64,000 nt of DNA, from NCBI GenBank assembly GCA_002914845.1, contig JXTC01000055.1, forward strand, positions 186,001 through 250,000, read 5' to 3'. Within the stretch, counting starts at the first letter, position 1. The number at the start of each line of letters is the position of its first letter. This DNA comes from Trema orientale (lineage: Eukaryota > Streptophyta > Magnoliopsida > Rosales > Cannabaceae). The translations under genes and the position numbers were made by a program. Below are positions 13,487 to 23,358 of this stretch, in pieces. The notes under the pieces are model-generated. The model ran no database searches. It was not told the DNA's origin and was given only the letters and a program-made list of their open reading frames with translations.

Positions 13487-14572
13487 GACTTTAGAGAAAA
13501 ATTCAATTGGGTTGGAGGAACATAAGGGTAAGAAACGGGCACGTAGTATTCAAATAGGTATTCTCAAATTTTTGACACGAGCCACATTGGATGTTGGGTT
13601 TGGGTTAGCAGAAATTTGGTCACGTTTCCTTGCAAATTCACCTCTCTGTCTCTCGCTCCTTTCTTCTTTTTGCGCTACAGCTTCAATCATAAAGAAATGA
13701 CTAGGACCATTCTCTATCTGGAAAATGGCTAAACATTGGATTAGCTACTGGCTAAAATTCTCATGAAACGGGATTCTGTAAAGAGCCTTGGTCGCTCAAC
13801 TTGGAACGGAAGAATTATGTACAATTAAAAAGATAGAGAATCACTCTATCCTCATCATGTTAAGAGTCTTCTAGATCTTGTTATGTAATTGTCAGTTAAT
13901 CAAGTGCCTTTATGGAAATAGATGACCATAATGGTCGTATGTTGTATCAGGTAATTTTAATTGGCCAAATGAAGGTAGGATTTGTAAAACATGAAAGCGT
14001 TAAACTAATTCCGGTCTTATATCAATGCAATTAATGTGTGGATAAGGTAGCCGCTGTATTCAGTATTATATTAATCATGATGCTATCATCTTTTATGTTA
14101 CACGGATTTTATAACATTTCATTTTACTTGGACAAAAAATGTTTCACTATAGGGTGCGATGTAATTTTTTTTCTAGTTAAACATAGAAGTGTCTTGGAAC
14201 CAGTGTATTTATTCTTTAGGTTGAAATCTCACAAAACTCGAATGAACCCACAGTACGAATAGTCGAATACTCGATACTGCTATCAGATCAAGGAGAAGTA
14301 CAAACTGGGTTCGGTCTCCGTCGCATTTGCAAGGCCAGGAAACTCGATTTCTGAATTCAAAATGTCAATGACAGTGTAATTTTTTCATTTTAAAATAAAA
14401 CTAATTAGATTTGTTTTTGGAAAAAAAAAAAAAAAAACAAGAAAGTAGAACACACATAATCTGACAAAGAAAAAACAAAATCACATTTTCGTTTTGCAGA
14501 ATAAAACGATAGAAAGACATACTAAAACATTGTAAGTAGTCAAAACGTTTGTATACTACGTTTTTTTAAAGA
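13487..14572. other. BPC 3' UTR and intergenic sequence
   Basis: The stretch after the BPC stop codon, to about 14030, is the likely 3' UTR. Open frames that overlap the BPC end (13362-13700) are out-of-frame shadows. From there to the snoRNA cluster I see nothing beyond an A-run near 14421-14437. Confidence 0.5.
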
Positions 14573-14652
14573 GCTGTGTCAGATTACAAGTTGTCAGCAC
14601 CCAATAAGTCAGACAGGGATAACTGTAGATTAATAGTTTCATCATTCACAGC
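14573..14652 (-). ncRNA. Box C/D snoRNA with guide to 25S rRNA
   Basis: An 80-nt candidate closed by a perfect 6-bp terminal stem, GCTGTG at the 5' end and CACAGC at the 3' end. Box C (AATGATGA) follows the 5' stem directly and box D (CTGA) precedes the 3' stem directly. An internal CTGA serves as box D'. The 13 nt just before D' are complementary to ACAGGGATAACTG, which from memory is the highly conserved 25S rRNA stretch ending in AACTGGCTTG near the peptidyl transferase centre. By the box D plus five rule the methylated base would be the second G of the GGG. It is the third snoRNA in the minus-strand cluster. Confidence 0.85.
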
Positions 14653-14774
14653 GATTTTAACCGGAAAATAAACTGAAAAATAATCGAAAATAAAAAGATA
14701 AAAATATACTTCAAAATCGGAAAAACAACAAAAAAATTATGGTTGAAAAATTAAAATTAATAAATAAAAGCAAC

Positions 14775-14872
14775 GAGCCTCAGACCGTCCTAGTTCATAA
14801 ATTTCGACATTTATGCATAGCTCAATTAAAACTTGCACTTCAGTCGAAATAAAAAGTTAGCATCATTGGCCA
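14775..14872 (-). ncRNA. Box C/D snoRNA with guide to 18S rRNA
   Basis: Box C is a slightly variant AATGATGC and box D is CTGA. They are flanked by GGCC on the 5' side and GGC on the 3' side, which gives a short terminal stem. The 11 nt before box D are complementary to ACCGTCCTAGT. From memory this is present in plant 18S rRNA, in the segment that continues CTCAACCATAAACGATGCC. The D plus five rule points to the U of ACCGU. A CTGA in the middle could be box D'. The perfect rRNA match plus correctly placed boxes make this a likely functional guide. Confidence 0.8.
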
Positions 14873-14953
14873 CACGTGAAAATATAGGGGAAAATATACC
14901 TATAAATAAACGGAAAAAAAAAAAGAAAAATAGAGAAAAAAATAAGAGGAGGA

Positions 14954-15052
14954 GAGGCATCAGATCTTCCTATTCAATAAATAATGAATCAAGATGCCCA
15001 GAAATAATGATCTAAGCATTCAGCCATTATAAAGATTCATCATTTGGGCCTC
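14954..15052 (-). ncRNA. Candidate box C/D snoRNA, no target assigned
   Basis: The 5' GAGGC and 3' GCCTC form a 5-bp terminal stem. Box C (AATGATGA) lies just inside the 5' stem and box D (CTGA) just inside the 3' stem; an internal CTGA (in GGCTGAATG) could be D'. I could not recall an rRNA or snRNA segment that matches either upstream guide (AATAGGAAGAT before D, TTTATAATGG before D'). Position at the head of the cluster and the stem support it, so it is listed as an orphan. Confidence 0.6.
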
Positions 15053-15203
15053 TTCAATTCCATAATAATTTAAAACAAACTACTAACAATGAAAACTAAG
15101 TAATAATAATAATGGATTGATATTGGAACCTAACAGGCCTGGACTGGTTAGACTGGGGAGTAGTAAGCTTTAGTGCTGGGGAAGAAGGAGACGGCGAATA
15201 CTT

Positions 15204-15240
15204 GTTAGGGTTTAAGAGAAGGGCTCTCTTTATAACTTTC
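15204..15240 (-). promoter_or_regulatory. Telo-box/TATA promoter of the snoRNA cluster
   Basis: On the minus strand GTTATAAAG (about 15229-15237) is followed about 15 bases later by AAACCCTAAC (15204-15213), a telo-box. Telo-boxes are typical of plant genes for translation machinery and of snoRNA clusters. The three snoRNAs lie 150-630 bases downstream in the same orientation. An 87-codon open frame over this region (15096-15359) has no family signature and would place its start upstream of the TATA box, so I read it as non-coding. Confidence 0.6.
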
Positions 15241-15404
15241 TTGGCTGGGGTTTTCTGTCTTGGATGGGGTAACGCGAGATGGATCTGACGGCTATGATTT
15301 GAGATGAGGTCCAGGATCGCACCATTAATATGATCCTCTTTGTAATAGACACGTGGCATTTGATGATGTGTCAGTTCAGTTGACTAGGCTTTTTCGTAAC
15401 GCGC

Positions 15405-15545
15405 TTGAGCTTGACTTTGCATCGTAAGAGCCCTTCGTTGTCATTTTTACTTGGTGTCGTTTCCTGCATTGGTGCCTTGTTGTCTTTTTTCTTGGATGTC
15501 GTTTTATATCTTGCTTTCCGGTTTTTCAAATGCCTTTTGTTTATT
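15405..15545 (+). repeat. Short GTCGTTT-motif array, copy 1
   Basis: Variants of TGTCGTTT (TTGTCATTTTTA, GTGTCGTTTCC, TTGTCTTTTTT, ATGTCGTTTTA) recur about every 20-30 bases. The same motif forms longer arrays at 17385-17895 and 63340-63970. No gene is seen. Confidence 0.5.
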
Positions 15546-15759
15546 TATCTATTATTATTATTTCTTTCTTTTTTCTTAAATGTTGAACAGACAAATAGCC
15601 AAACAGGTAAGTTTTCCAAACACTACATTTTCAATTCATTCAGAGAAAACTTAAAAAAAAAAAATTTAATTTCAGAGAAAAACTGAGGATAGATAAATTT
15701 CTCGCAATAAATTTGGTTACAATTCAACCAACGTATTTGCTAGACTGCTATCAAAAAGT

Positions 15760-16680
15760 TGTTTTGTTTAGATATTTAAATGAGTTTATTTAAATAGAAA
15801 TAGTTGAACGAGTTATAATTAGAACGAGAGACAGTTTAAGTGTAATAGAGTATAATGAGTTATAATTAAAATGTGAAACATTGGAATGTAATATTCAAAT
15901 GCAAGGGGGGCATTCTCATTCCAATAAGAAAAAAATAATTCCAATAGTTGAAGTGACTGATCATTTGAATAGGAAAACCTATGTTTGGTTCACCCATTTA
16001 AATAGGTATATTTAAATAAAAATTGTGGAATGAGTTATAGTTGAAATGCGAGACATTTGAAGTGAATAAAGTGGAATGAATTGTAATTAGAATGAGAGAC
16101 ATTAAAATAGACCATTTGAAAACAAGAGGAGAGTACCATTCTCATTCTAATGGTTGATGTGACTAATGAACTATTTGAATAGAAAAACTGAGGCCCCGTT
16201 TGTTTCAACCATTCCATTCCATTGGAATGGAAAATCCATTTGAATAGGTGTTTGTTTCAACAATTCAGTTTTTCCATTCAAATGATCTTTTAGAATGTGT
16301 GTTTGTTTCAACAATTCAGTTTTTTCATTCAAATGGTCCATCCGAAAAGTTAACCATTAGAATGGTTTTTTTGTGTCTTGAATGAGAATGGAAGGGGGGG
16401 AAGTATTTTTGAATGGTCAATTCCAATGCTCCTATTCTAATTACAACACATTCCACTATTTTTTCCATTCAAATGTCTCCCATTCCAATTATAACACATT
16501 CCACAATTTCCATTCAAATACACACATTCAAATAGGCGAACCAAACGAAGTAAACACTCATTCCAATGAACCATTTGAATAGAAAAACTGAAATTGTTGA
16601 AACAAATACTCATTCCAATGGGTATAGCATTTGAATGGCATAAAATTGGTGAACCAAATGGGGTAATATCTTTACTTAAA
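15760..16680. repeat. Nested foldback elements (MITE-like)
   Basis: A long inverted repeat is clear: the segment at 15980-16060 (GTTTGGTTCACCCATTTAAA ... GAGACATTTGAA) pairs with the complement of 16465-16546, which reads GTTTGGTTCGCCTATTTGAA to GAGACATTTGAA. A related left arm occurs at 15765-15900, and further end-like pieces (GTTTGTTTCAAC, GGTGAACCAAA) at 16197-16330 and 16650-16665. This points to two or more insertions of one family into each other. The open frames here just translate the repeats. Confidence 0.7.
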
Positions 16681-17384
16681 ATTTGGCTCTTAAACCTTAA
16701 AATTTTCATTTAATTATTTGAACTATTTTCCTCTCAATTTTGGCCCGTAATTTATGATTTTTGACCTAAATTTAGCTCATAATTTGTAATATGATTATTA
16801 ACATTGATACGCCCCTGTTTGGTTCACCAATTCTATACCATTTCATTCTTAAGTCCATTAGTCCGTGGATTTATAGGTAATAAAACTGAGCATTTAGAAG
16901 TTCAATGGTAAAAGTGAGGCTGAGCCGATAGTTGAACATTAAAAAAAAAAAAAAATCAAAATAACCCAAAAAAATCTGTAAATGGACGAAAAAAATAAAT
17001 AAATAAAAATCCGTGTGTTCAAAATAAATCAGAGCTCTTTTGTCACCATATGACCACCATTTCCAGCTGGCCGTTAGGATGAAAAATGAGAAATTTTGGT
17101 CATATAATGACAGGAAAATTGGAAAACCAAGTCTGAAGGTTGAGTCTTTTTAACCAAAAATCCATGAAGCCGATTCATCATTCATTTGCAATTTCCCTTC
17201 ATCACATGGCATGTATTTTTGTTTTGTTTTCCTTTATATAAATAATCTAAGAAGCAATTTTTTCTATACGCGAATTTCTCCCCACGTCTCCAGTTTCACA
17301 CATTTGAAGTTTAATTTGAATTTTCATTAAAATTAGTTTAATTTGAATTTCAAAAAGTACAAAACTTTTTTTTATTGTAGCTTT

Positions 17385-17895
17385 TTTCCGATGATGTCGT
17401 TTATTGCATATATTATTCGTTTTTTAATGTCTTCGTCGTTTATATATAATGCCTTTCCGTATATACTTTCGTTTAACCAATTTGTGTTATTGTGTTATTT
17501 ACATTGGGCTTTTATTTTTATTTTTTTTGGCTGAAGGAAGATTTCATTAAGAAAGAGCAAGAAACAAAGAAGGCCAAGGAGAAGCCATAACCACCCTCAA
17601 AAGCGAACTAAGTTACAGTCCCATGTAAGCGGTTTAGAAAAGAATTTATGTAGATTATTGTCCTTTTCTACTAAGCGTCATTTTTACATATTTTTGTCGT
17701 CTTCTCTAATGATGTCGTTTTTAAAATTTTGTATCAATTTCTTACATTATGCGTTGTTTGTTAAGGGTTCCTTTTCGTATAATGTGCTGTTTTTAGTTAT
17801 GTCGTTTTTTAAAGTAATGTCATTTCTTAATATGTCGTTTTCAAATACTTTTTGTTTTTGAAGTTGGTGTTGTTTGTCTATTTCTTGTCATTTTT
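17385..17895 (+). repeat. GTCGTTT-motif array, copy 2
   Basis: At least five exact GTCGTTT strings and several one-base variants (GTCATTT, GCGTTGTTT) are spread through T-rich sequence at irregular spacing. Open frames at 17343-17534 and 17658-17861 are phenylalanine- and serine-rich translations of this array, not genes. Confidence 0.55.
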
Positions 17896-18003
17896 AAGGG
17901 TTTGATCAAATGGTTGATATTCGAGAAGAAGGACATACCGGAGGTTGAGCCTTTAAATACTAACTAATTATTTTGTCTGAGGAAAAGGTTAAAATTCTAA
18001 TTA

Positions 18004-18542
18004 GGCTTAATGACACAAATGGTCCATGAACTATCCAACCAGTGGCAATTTGATACTCAGAGTTTTGATTGTAGCAATTAAGCCCTTGAATTTTCTAATT
18101 TGTAGTAATTTGGTCTCCGAACTATCTAAATTGCAATATGTTGTTAAATATTTTAACAAAAACAAATGTGAAGAGTACGTGGTGGTATCTGAAAGCGTAT
18201 TTGAAAAATAATTTGGGAATTTAAAGCATAAAAATGAACAATCATATAAAAATCTTATCTAAATTTACAGTTTTAAGAACCATAAAAAATGCAAATAATA
18301 CATATTTCATTCTCTTCAAATTCTTTTGTTAAATTTATTTTTTTAATCATTTTTAGGTGCTACAACATGTTCTTTACATGTATTTTTCTGTAAGAAATTT
18401 AATAGCATGTTGTAATTTAGACAGCTCATGGACCAGATTACTTTAAATTGGAAAATTTAAGAGCTTAATTGCCATAATTAAAAGGTTGAGGACCAAATTG
18501 CTACAAATTAGAAAGTTTACAGACCATTTCTGCCATAAACCC
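18004..18542. mobile_element. Non-autonomous MULE-like foldback, 539 bp
   Basis: The ends are inverted copies: GGCTTAATGACACAAATGGT at the left, and the complement of the right end reads GGGTTTATGGCAGAAATGGT. Perfect 9-bp direct repeats TTCTAATTA flank it at 17995-18003 and 18543-18551. Nine-base duplications are the hallmark of Mutator-like elements. No transposase is present. It resembles the element at 62599-63130 in length and in repeated CAATTAAG strings. Confidence 0.75.
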
Positions 18543-18802
18543 TTCTAATTAATACAGGTGGCACAGTATAACACTTGTTTAGATAGGGTTCTGGCATGAC
18601 CTTAATACATCTGGTAGGACTCCTATGGTCCTCTTGAATGTTGCCCATTCAAATTCGTCATTTGATATTTACATCCGTGTTGAAATTAAAAAATAGGTTT
18701 TAAGAAAAATAGTACTTGAATGAACTACTTGTAAAGAGATCTAATGAGAGAATATGTGATTGATTCACAATGATGTATAATTTTGGAATATAAGACTAGA
18801 AC

Positions 18803-18974
18803 AATGCTATGGGGTACTAGTGGTGCGTGGTATCACAATTACATGTCTGTCACTAGATGATTTTAATTAATAAACTGGATCCTACATGAGCCACACATGA
18901 ATTATAATTATGATTAGTCAGTGATAGACTGACACATCATGTGGTGTTGGACATCACTAGTACTCCATAGCATT
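18803..18974 (+). mobile_element. 172-bp MITE, copy A
   Basis: Terminal inverted repeats of about 23 bp, AATGCTATGGGGTACTAGTG at the left against the complement of CACTAGTACTCCATAGCATT at the right. The interior matches the element at 38323-38506 in the reverse orientation over its whole length (for example ATAATTATGATTAG). No convincing target duplication was found. Confidence 0.7.
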
Positions 18975-20019
18975 ATTCATAAGAGTGCCATTATCATCTC
19001 TATCCCCTTAACTAATAATATTCAAATGAGATAATTTTATATGGGATAATAATAAAATTATCCATTGGATTTTGATAAAATGCTCAGTTTTCATAAATAA
19101 TAAAAATATTCCATGGAATAGCAAATTACTACAAATTTTATATTTTTATCTTATTGGGTCAAAATTGATATATAAAAAGATAAATTTATCCATCATTTAA
19201 ACTTGAAACCAAACAAATATGACTAAAAAATATAACAAATAGTGGTGGATGGAATACAAAAATGAGTACAAATAAGAAGATCTAGTAAATTAAATAGTCA
19301 TATGCATATTTATATATTAAAAAAGTTAATTTTTAGCTAATTAATTATTTAGGTAAGTGTATCTGGGTCATCTAAAAAAAAAGACCAAATTAAACAAACA
19401 GAGGGTGAAATTCGAATTGATTTGATAATCTAAAGGGATATTGTTGTTATTTATGAAAATTGGTGGGATGTATCATGTATTGAACATTTCTTAAAATTTA
19501 AAGGATACTTTTGTTATTATTCCTATTCAAGTAACGGCGTAGCTCTAATAGTTGCTGTAGCCTGTATGTGATATGAGTTCTAACAATAGTTTTGCTTTTG
19601 CTACTCACTTTGTATTTTCTATTTGGTCAAATCAACATTTCACTGCTAGATTAACCTTTTTAGAATCTCAAATAGCAAGGCATAAACAATTAGGAAAGGG
19701 ATATTGATTGAAGATGGTGATTCAGGAGTGGTAAATTGATTCATTTAAAAAAAAAATAGAGTTGTAAATTGATACTACTAAACATGTTATTAATTTCTCT
19801 CAAAAAAAAAATGTTATTAATTGAACCGTTTTTATTACTTGTTATTACTATTCTTTTGAAGGAATTTAAACTACTATTATCAAAATAGATAATTTGGGAA
19901 ACTAAAAGTCGTGATCGTGATTTTAATAAATGACAAATTTTTTCTTTTAAAATTAATTGCAAAATAAACTGTAGTTTAACGAGGTATTGGGTTGATTGAG
20001 TTATAATTTAAAAGAAATT
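18975..20019. other. Intergenic, AT-rich
   Basis: No gene or clear repeat structure was recognised; the open frame at 19741-19962 is low complexity. Confidence 0.4.
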
Positions 20020-20172
20020 GCATTAGCTCAGTTGGTCCAAGACTTAAGAGATGTATGTGAGAGTTTGGGGGGTTAGGGGTTCAACCTTGGTAATAGTGTG
20101 TATGTTATTTTTCTTTAAATTTATAGTAAGTAGTGGTCATTAATTAAGCTCCACTTTATTTAAAAAAGAATA
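20020..20172 (+). mobile_element. tRNA-derived SINE, copy 1
   Basis: A pol III A box (TTAGCTCAGTTGG) lies near the 5' end and a B box (GGGGTTCAACCTTGG) about 40 bases further. The 3' part (AGTGGTCATTAATTAAGCTC) is shared with the SINEs at 39740 and 48965, followed by an A-rich tail. Direct repeats AAAAGAAATT flank it at 20010-20019 and 20173-20182. Its tRNA-like head differs from the other two, so it may be a separate family with a shared 3' domain. It is not a tRNA gene, because no cloverleaf can be drawn. Confidence 0.75.
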
Positions 20173-20182
20173 AAAAGAAATT

Positions 20183-21295
20183 ATTTTACAAAAAATTTTA
20201 AAAGTATGTTATTCATTCAAAGTCACTTTTTAAATAATATATATTTTACAAACCATTTCATATTGTGATATTAATATTAGGAGCGTGCTAGCGTCTGACC
20301 AATTTCAGCCGTCTATTACTGTGGGCCCCACGTGTTGTTATATTGAATCCCTCAAATGTACTTGCTATAGAATCTCCCAATATGGCATTACATTTCCAAC
20401 ATTATGTGGACTTATAATTTGGAATTTTTAACAAATAGCTAATTAGACGACAATTAATATATGGAGATGCACGCCATTGATTGCGATTTTAATCGCTTTC
20501 AATAATAAATGTTAAACAATTTACACGTTTTACACATCATTCAATACATGAATCCAAATGAAAAATTTGAAGTTGAATCTAATATTAATATTTCAATGGC
20601 TAATATGTAATTTCAATTTTTTTTGGGTACACATTGTAAAATGAACAAAGCAATATTATTCATTATTCTCTACTGATTATAAAATAATTGTAACTCATTT
20701 AGATCGTACCTAGTATAAAAATTATGAATTATGTGATAGGTACTAGTAAGGCAAATACACTTTTTTTTTTTCCTTTTTATATAAATGGGCGCATCAAGAG
20801 AATAACAGTAATCAAACATAAAAGCTTCAAATTATAATGTAAGTATAATTATTACAATTTCAAACTCCTCAAAGAAAGTAAACGAAAAATGGATCACAAA
20901 TACACCTAATAACAATTATATGGATTACTCTGATTCTTAAAGAGAAAGACATAATAAGGACTATCAGCAATATATTGTCTTCAACACTTGCTCTTGACTA
21001 TGTTTTTGGCAGAGTAGAGTATATGAGGCCAACTCCAATTAAGATTCATGCATGTGGAAAAAGAAAAGAAAACAAAAACTGACCATTAAACAGATCTAGA
21101 TATAAGAAGAAATCTCAGAATTAAGATTCATACTAGACTAAAATTCACGCAAAAGATGTACTTTAAGTCAGATATAAATATGAAATTATCAAAACTGAAA
21201 AATAAAAAAGAAAAGGGATGATGTGGAAGAGGATGAGGAGAGGAGGCCGGAGAGGGAGAAGGAAATAACCCCCCTCTCTAGCCTCCAACCGAGGC

Positions 21296-21338
<43 letters not shown>

Positions 21339-21641
21339 ACTAGGGTTTTGGTTGATTGGTTTAGTTACACTCAATTATTTGCCCTAGTACACGACTGAAA
21401 AGACTGGGTTTTATTCAATTGGAATTTCTAAGGGAAATTCACTAAAGCGGTGAACAAAACATACGATAACCTAATAAAACACGATTAAAACCGAAACTGA
21501 CATACCACAGGTAATAAAATAATACGTGATTTTTGATATTTTGCTTAAAATTCGACTGAACCCAATATGTTAATCTAACAACCTGACTAAAAAATGCTAT
21601 GCGTTGTTATTATTATTGTTGTTATTATTATTATTATTATT
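20183..21641. other. Intergenic; includes a pyrimidine-rich minus-strand leader-like stretch
   Basis: At about 21180-21350 the minus strand reads like a plant 5' leader (AAAACCCTAGTCC, a long CT run, then CCTCTCCGGCCTCCTCTCC), but I found no coding region following it. The (GA)n tract is listed separately. Nothing else was recognised. Confidence 0.35.
21300..21336. repeat. (GA)n microsatellite
   Basis: About 18 uninterrupted GA units. GA repeats are the classic target of BPC proteins, one of which is encoded 8 kb away; binding here is only a possibility. Confidence 0.9.
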
Positions 21642-22514
21642 GAGATAATATCAAAAAAATCCACCAACTTTATTGTTTTATAACAAAAAACCCACATTTT
21701 TCATTTATATAAAATTAAACTTTTAATTTGTATTTTCCTATCAAATAAGACCGAACTCACAACTTTGGTCAAAATTGAAACCTTGTATTGTTTAAAAGAT
21801 ACTTTTGCCCTTAAAACTCATAAAACACAGTAAAAGCAAATTATTATGAATAAAATAATTTAAATATTGAAAGCATCTAAAATAAAAAGAATATTATTGT
21901 CTTTCTCTTTTTTTTTTTAAGAACAAATATTTTAAGTGAAAATAATAATTATTAAAAATAAAAAAAATAAACTATCCATAATAATTAAAAAATAGAATGA
22001 TAAAAGTTTAAAAAATTCTCATTGTGTCTTTTTTTTTCCCCAAGAGTTTAAATAATTCAAAAAATTAAAATGAAAAAAGAGAGAGAATGACAAAAATTGA
22101 AAAAGAAAATAATTCTAGTTTTTTCTTTTAATTTTTTATCATTTTAAATGAAAATAATAATTACTGAAACTAAAAATAGTTTAAATTATATAAAACAATT
22201 AAAAGTTTTAAAAAACGACAAAATTAGAAAAATTCATATTGTTTTCTTTTCCCTTTATTTTAAGTGTGTTCAATTATTTAAACTATTTTATTCACAATAA
22301 TTTTCTTTTATTGTGTTTTATGAATTTAGGGGCGAAAGTATTTTTTAAATAATAAAATGTTTCAATTTTTATCAAAGTTATGGGCATCTCTAATTTGATA
22401 AGAAAATACAAATTGAATGTTTAATTTAATATAAATAAAAAGTATAAATTTTGTTGGTAAAACACTAAAGGTGGTGGATTTATTTTTATTTTTATTTATT
22501 TTTGATATTATCCC
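21642..22514. mobile_element. Long-arm foldback element, ~870 bp
   Basis: The left end GAGATAATATCAAAAAAATC and the complement of the right end GGGATAATATCAAAAATAAA begin arms of about 260 bp that match with gaps, including ATCCACCA, TTTGTATTTTCCTATCAAAT and CATAAAACACA on both sides. The centre is AT-rich and non-coding. The left flank is an ATT microsatellite, so the target duplication cannot be read cleanly. The arm length suggests a foldback or MULE-type element. Confidence 0.65.
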
Positions 22515-23358
22515 TTATTTTATGTGTATTATGGTGTCAAAATCAAACCGATTTGAACCAAAGAAACCTGAAAATGACAAATTTGTTAATAGTTCGGCCG
22601 AATATTATTTTCTCACATCCAAAGTCCAAACTCGAATGTGAATTCGGAAAAATGGAAAACTCACCCGATGTTTGCCCCACTAAGCCGTCCCTGGTCCATG
22701 CTCGATATATAACTACAATATGTGTAGTTCAAAGTTTCTCTAAAATCTTTTTTAATAATTTTCATAATGCCTTTCCATACAAGCTGACAAAGTCTTTTAA
22801 TGTTTTATTATTAATATTATTCAAAAAAGAGAATAAAAATAAAAAAAAATGAAAAAATAGCCCAAAATACGAGCCGGAGATAAAGGAGAAAAGAATTGAA
22901 AAAAGCGCGTCTTTGATATTCACGCGGTAGGTATTTAACCTAATTCTACACTTTGGATAATACATACATTGTATCTCTTTCTTTGTTACTCGTAATTTGT
23001 CTGAAAGAGAGAGAGAAATATAGAGCTAGCGTCCACTGCGGCAACTTTTAGGCCCAAACAAAGAAACGTTTTTGGTTCATTTTACCATATTCCACTTCAT
23101 CTCCATGTCTATGACTCAAATTTGACTGGCTGAGAGCAGAGCTAGGGTTTATCACCAGCAGGTAAATCAGTATATGCATTCTCCATTCATTTATTTTTTT
23201 GATTTTTCTTTAATTTTGATCTTAGTTTATGTGCTAGGGTTTTTGTTTATGTTGTTCTTGCAATTGGGTTTTCATTCAGTTTCTTGAAGATTAGAGTTTC
23301 TGGGTCGTATTTGAATATGGTTTTTGTTGTTGAAGGTTTTAGCTTTTGAGTTAGAAAA
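22515..23358 (+). promoter_or_regulatory. bZIP promoter, leader and 5'-UTR intron
   Basis: The end of this stretch is a typical leader with GCTAGGGTTTATCACCAGCAG followed by a consensus donor at 23162. The acceptor GGTTTTAG ends at 23342, so a 181-bp intron lies in the 5' UTR. Open frames at 22502-22852 and 22762-22965 show no domain. Confidence 0.6.

Noticed and set aside
15096..15359. 87-codon minus-strand open frame starting MPRVYYKEDHIN
   Set aside because: It spans the TATA box, telo-box and leader of the snoRNA cluster, has no family signature, and its start lies upstream of the likely transcription start.
20020..20172. tRNA gene suggested by A-box and B-box-like strings
   Set aside because: No acceptor stem or cloverleaf forms, and target duplications and an A-rich tail identify a SINE.
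21189..21374. Minus-strand 61-codon frame with (SL)n run
   Set aside because: It is a translation of the GA microsatellite; no conserved domain or downstream exons were found.
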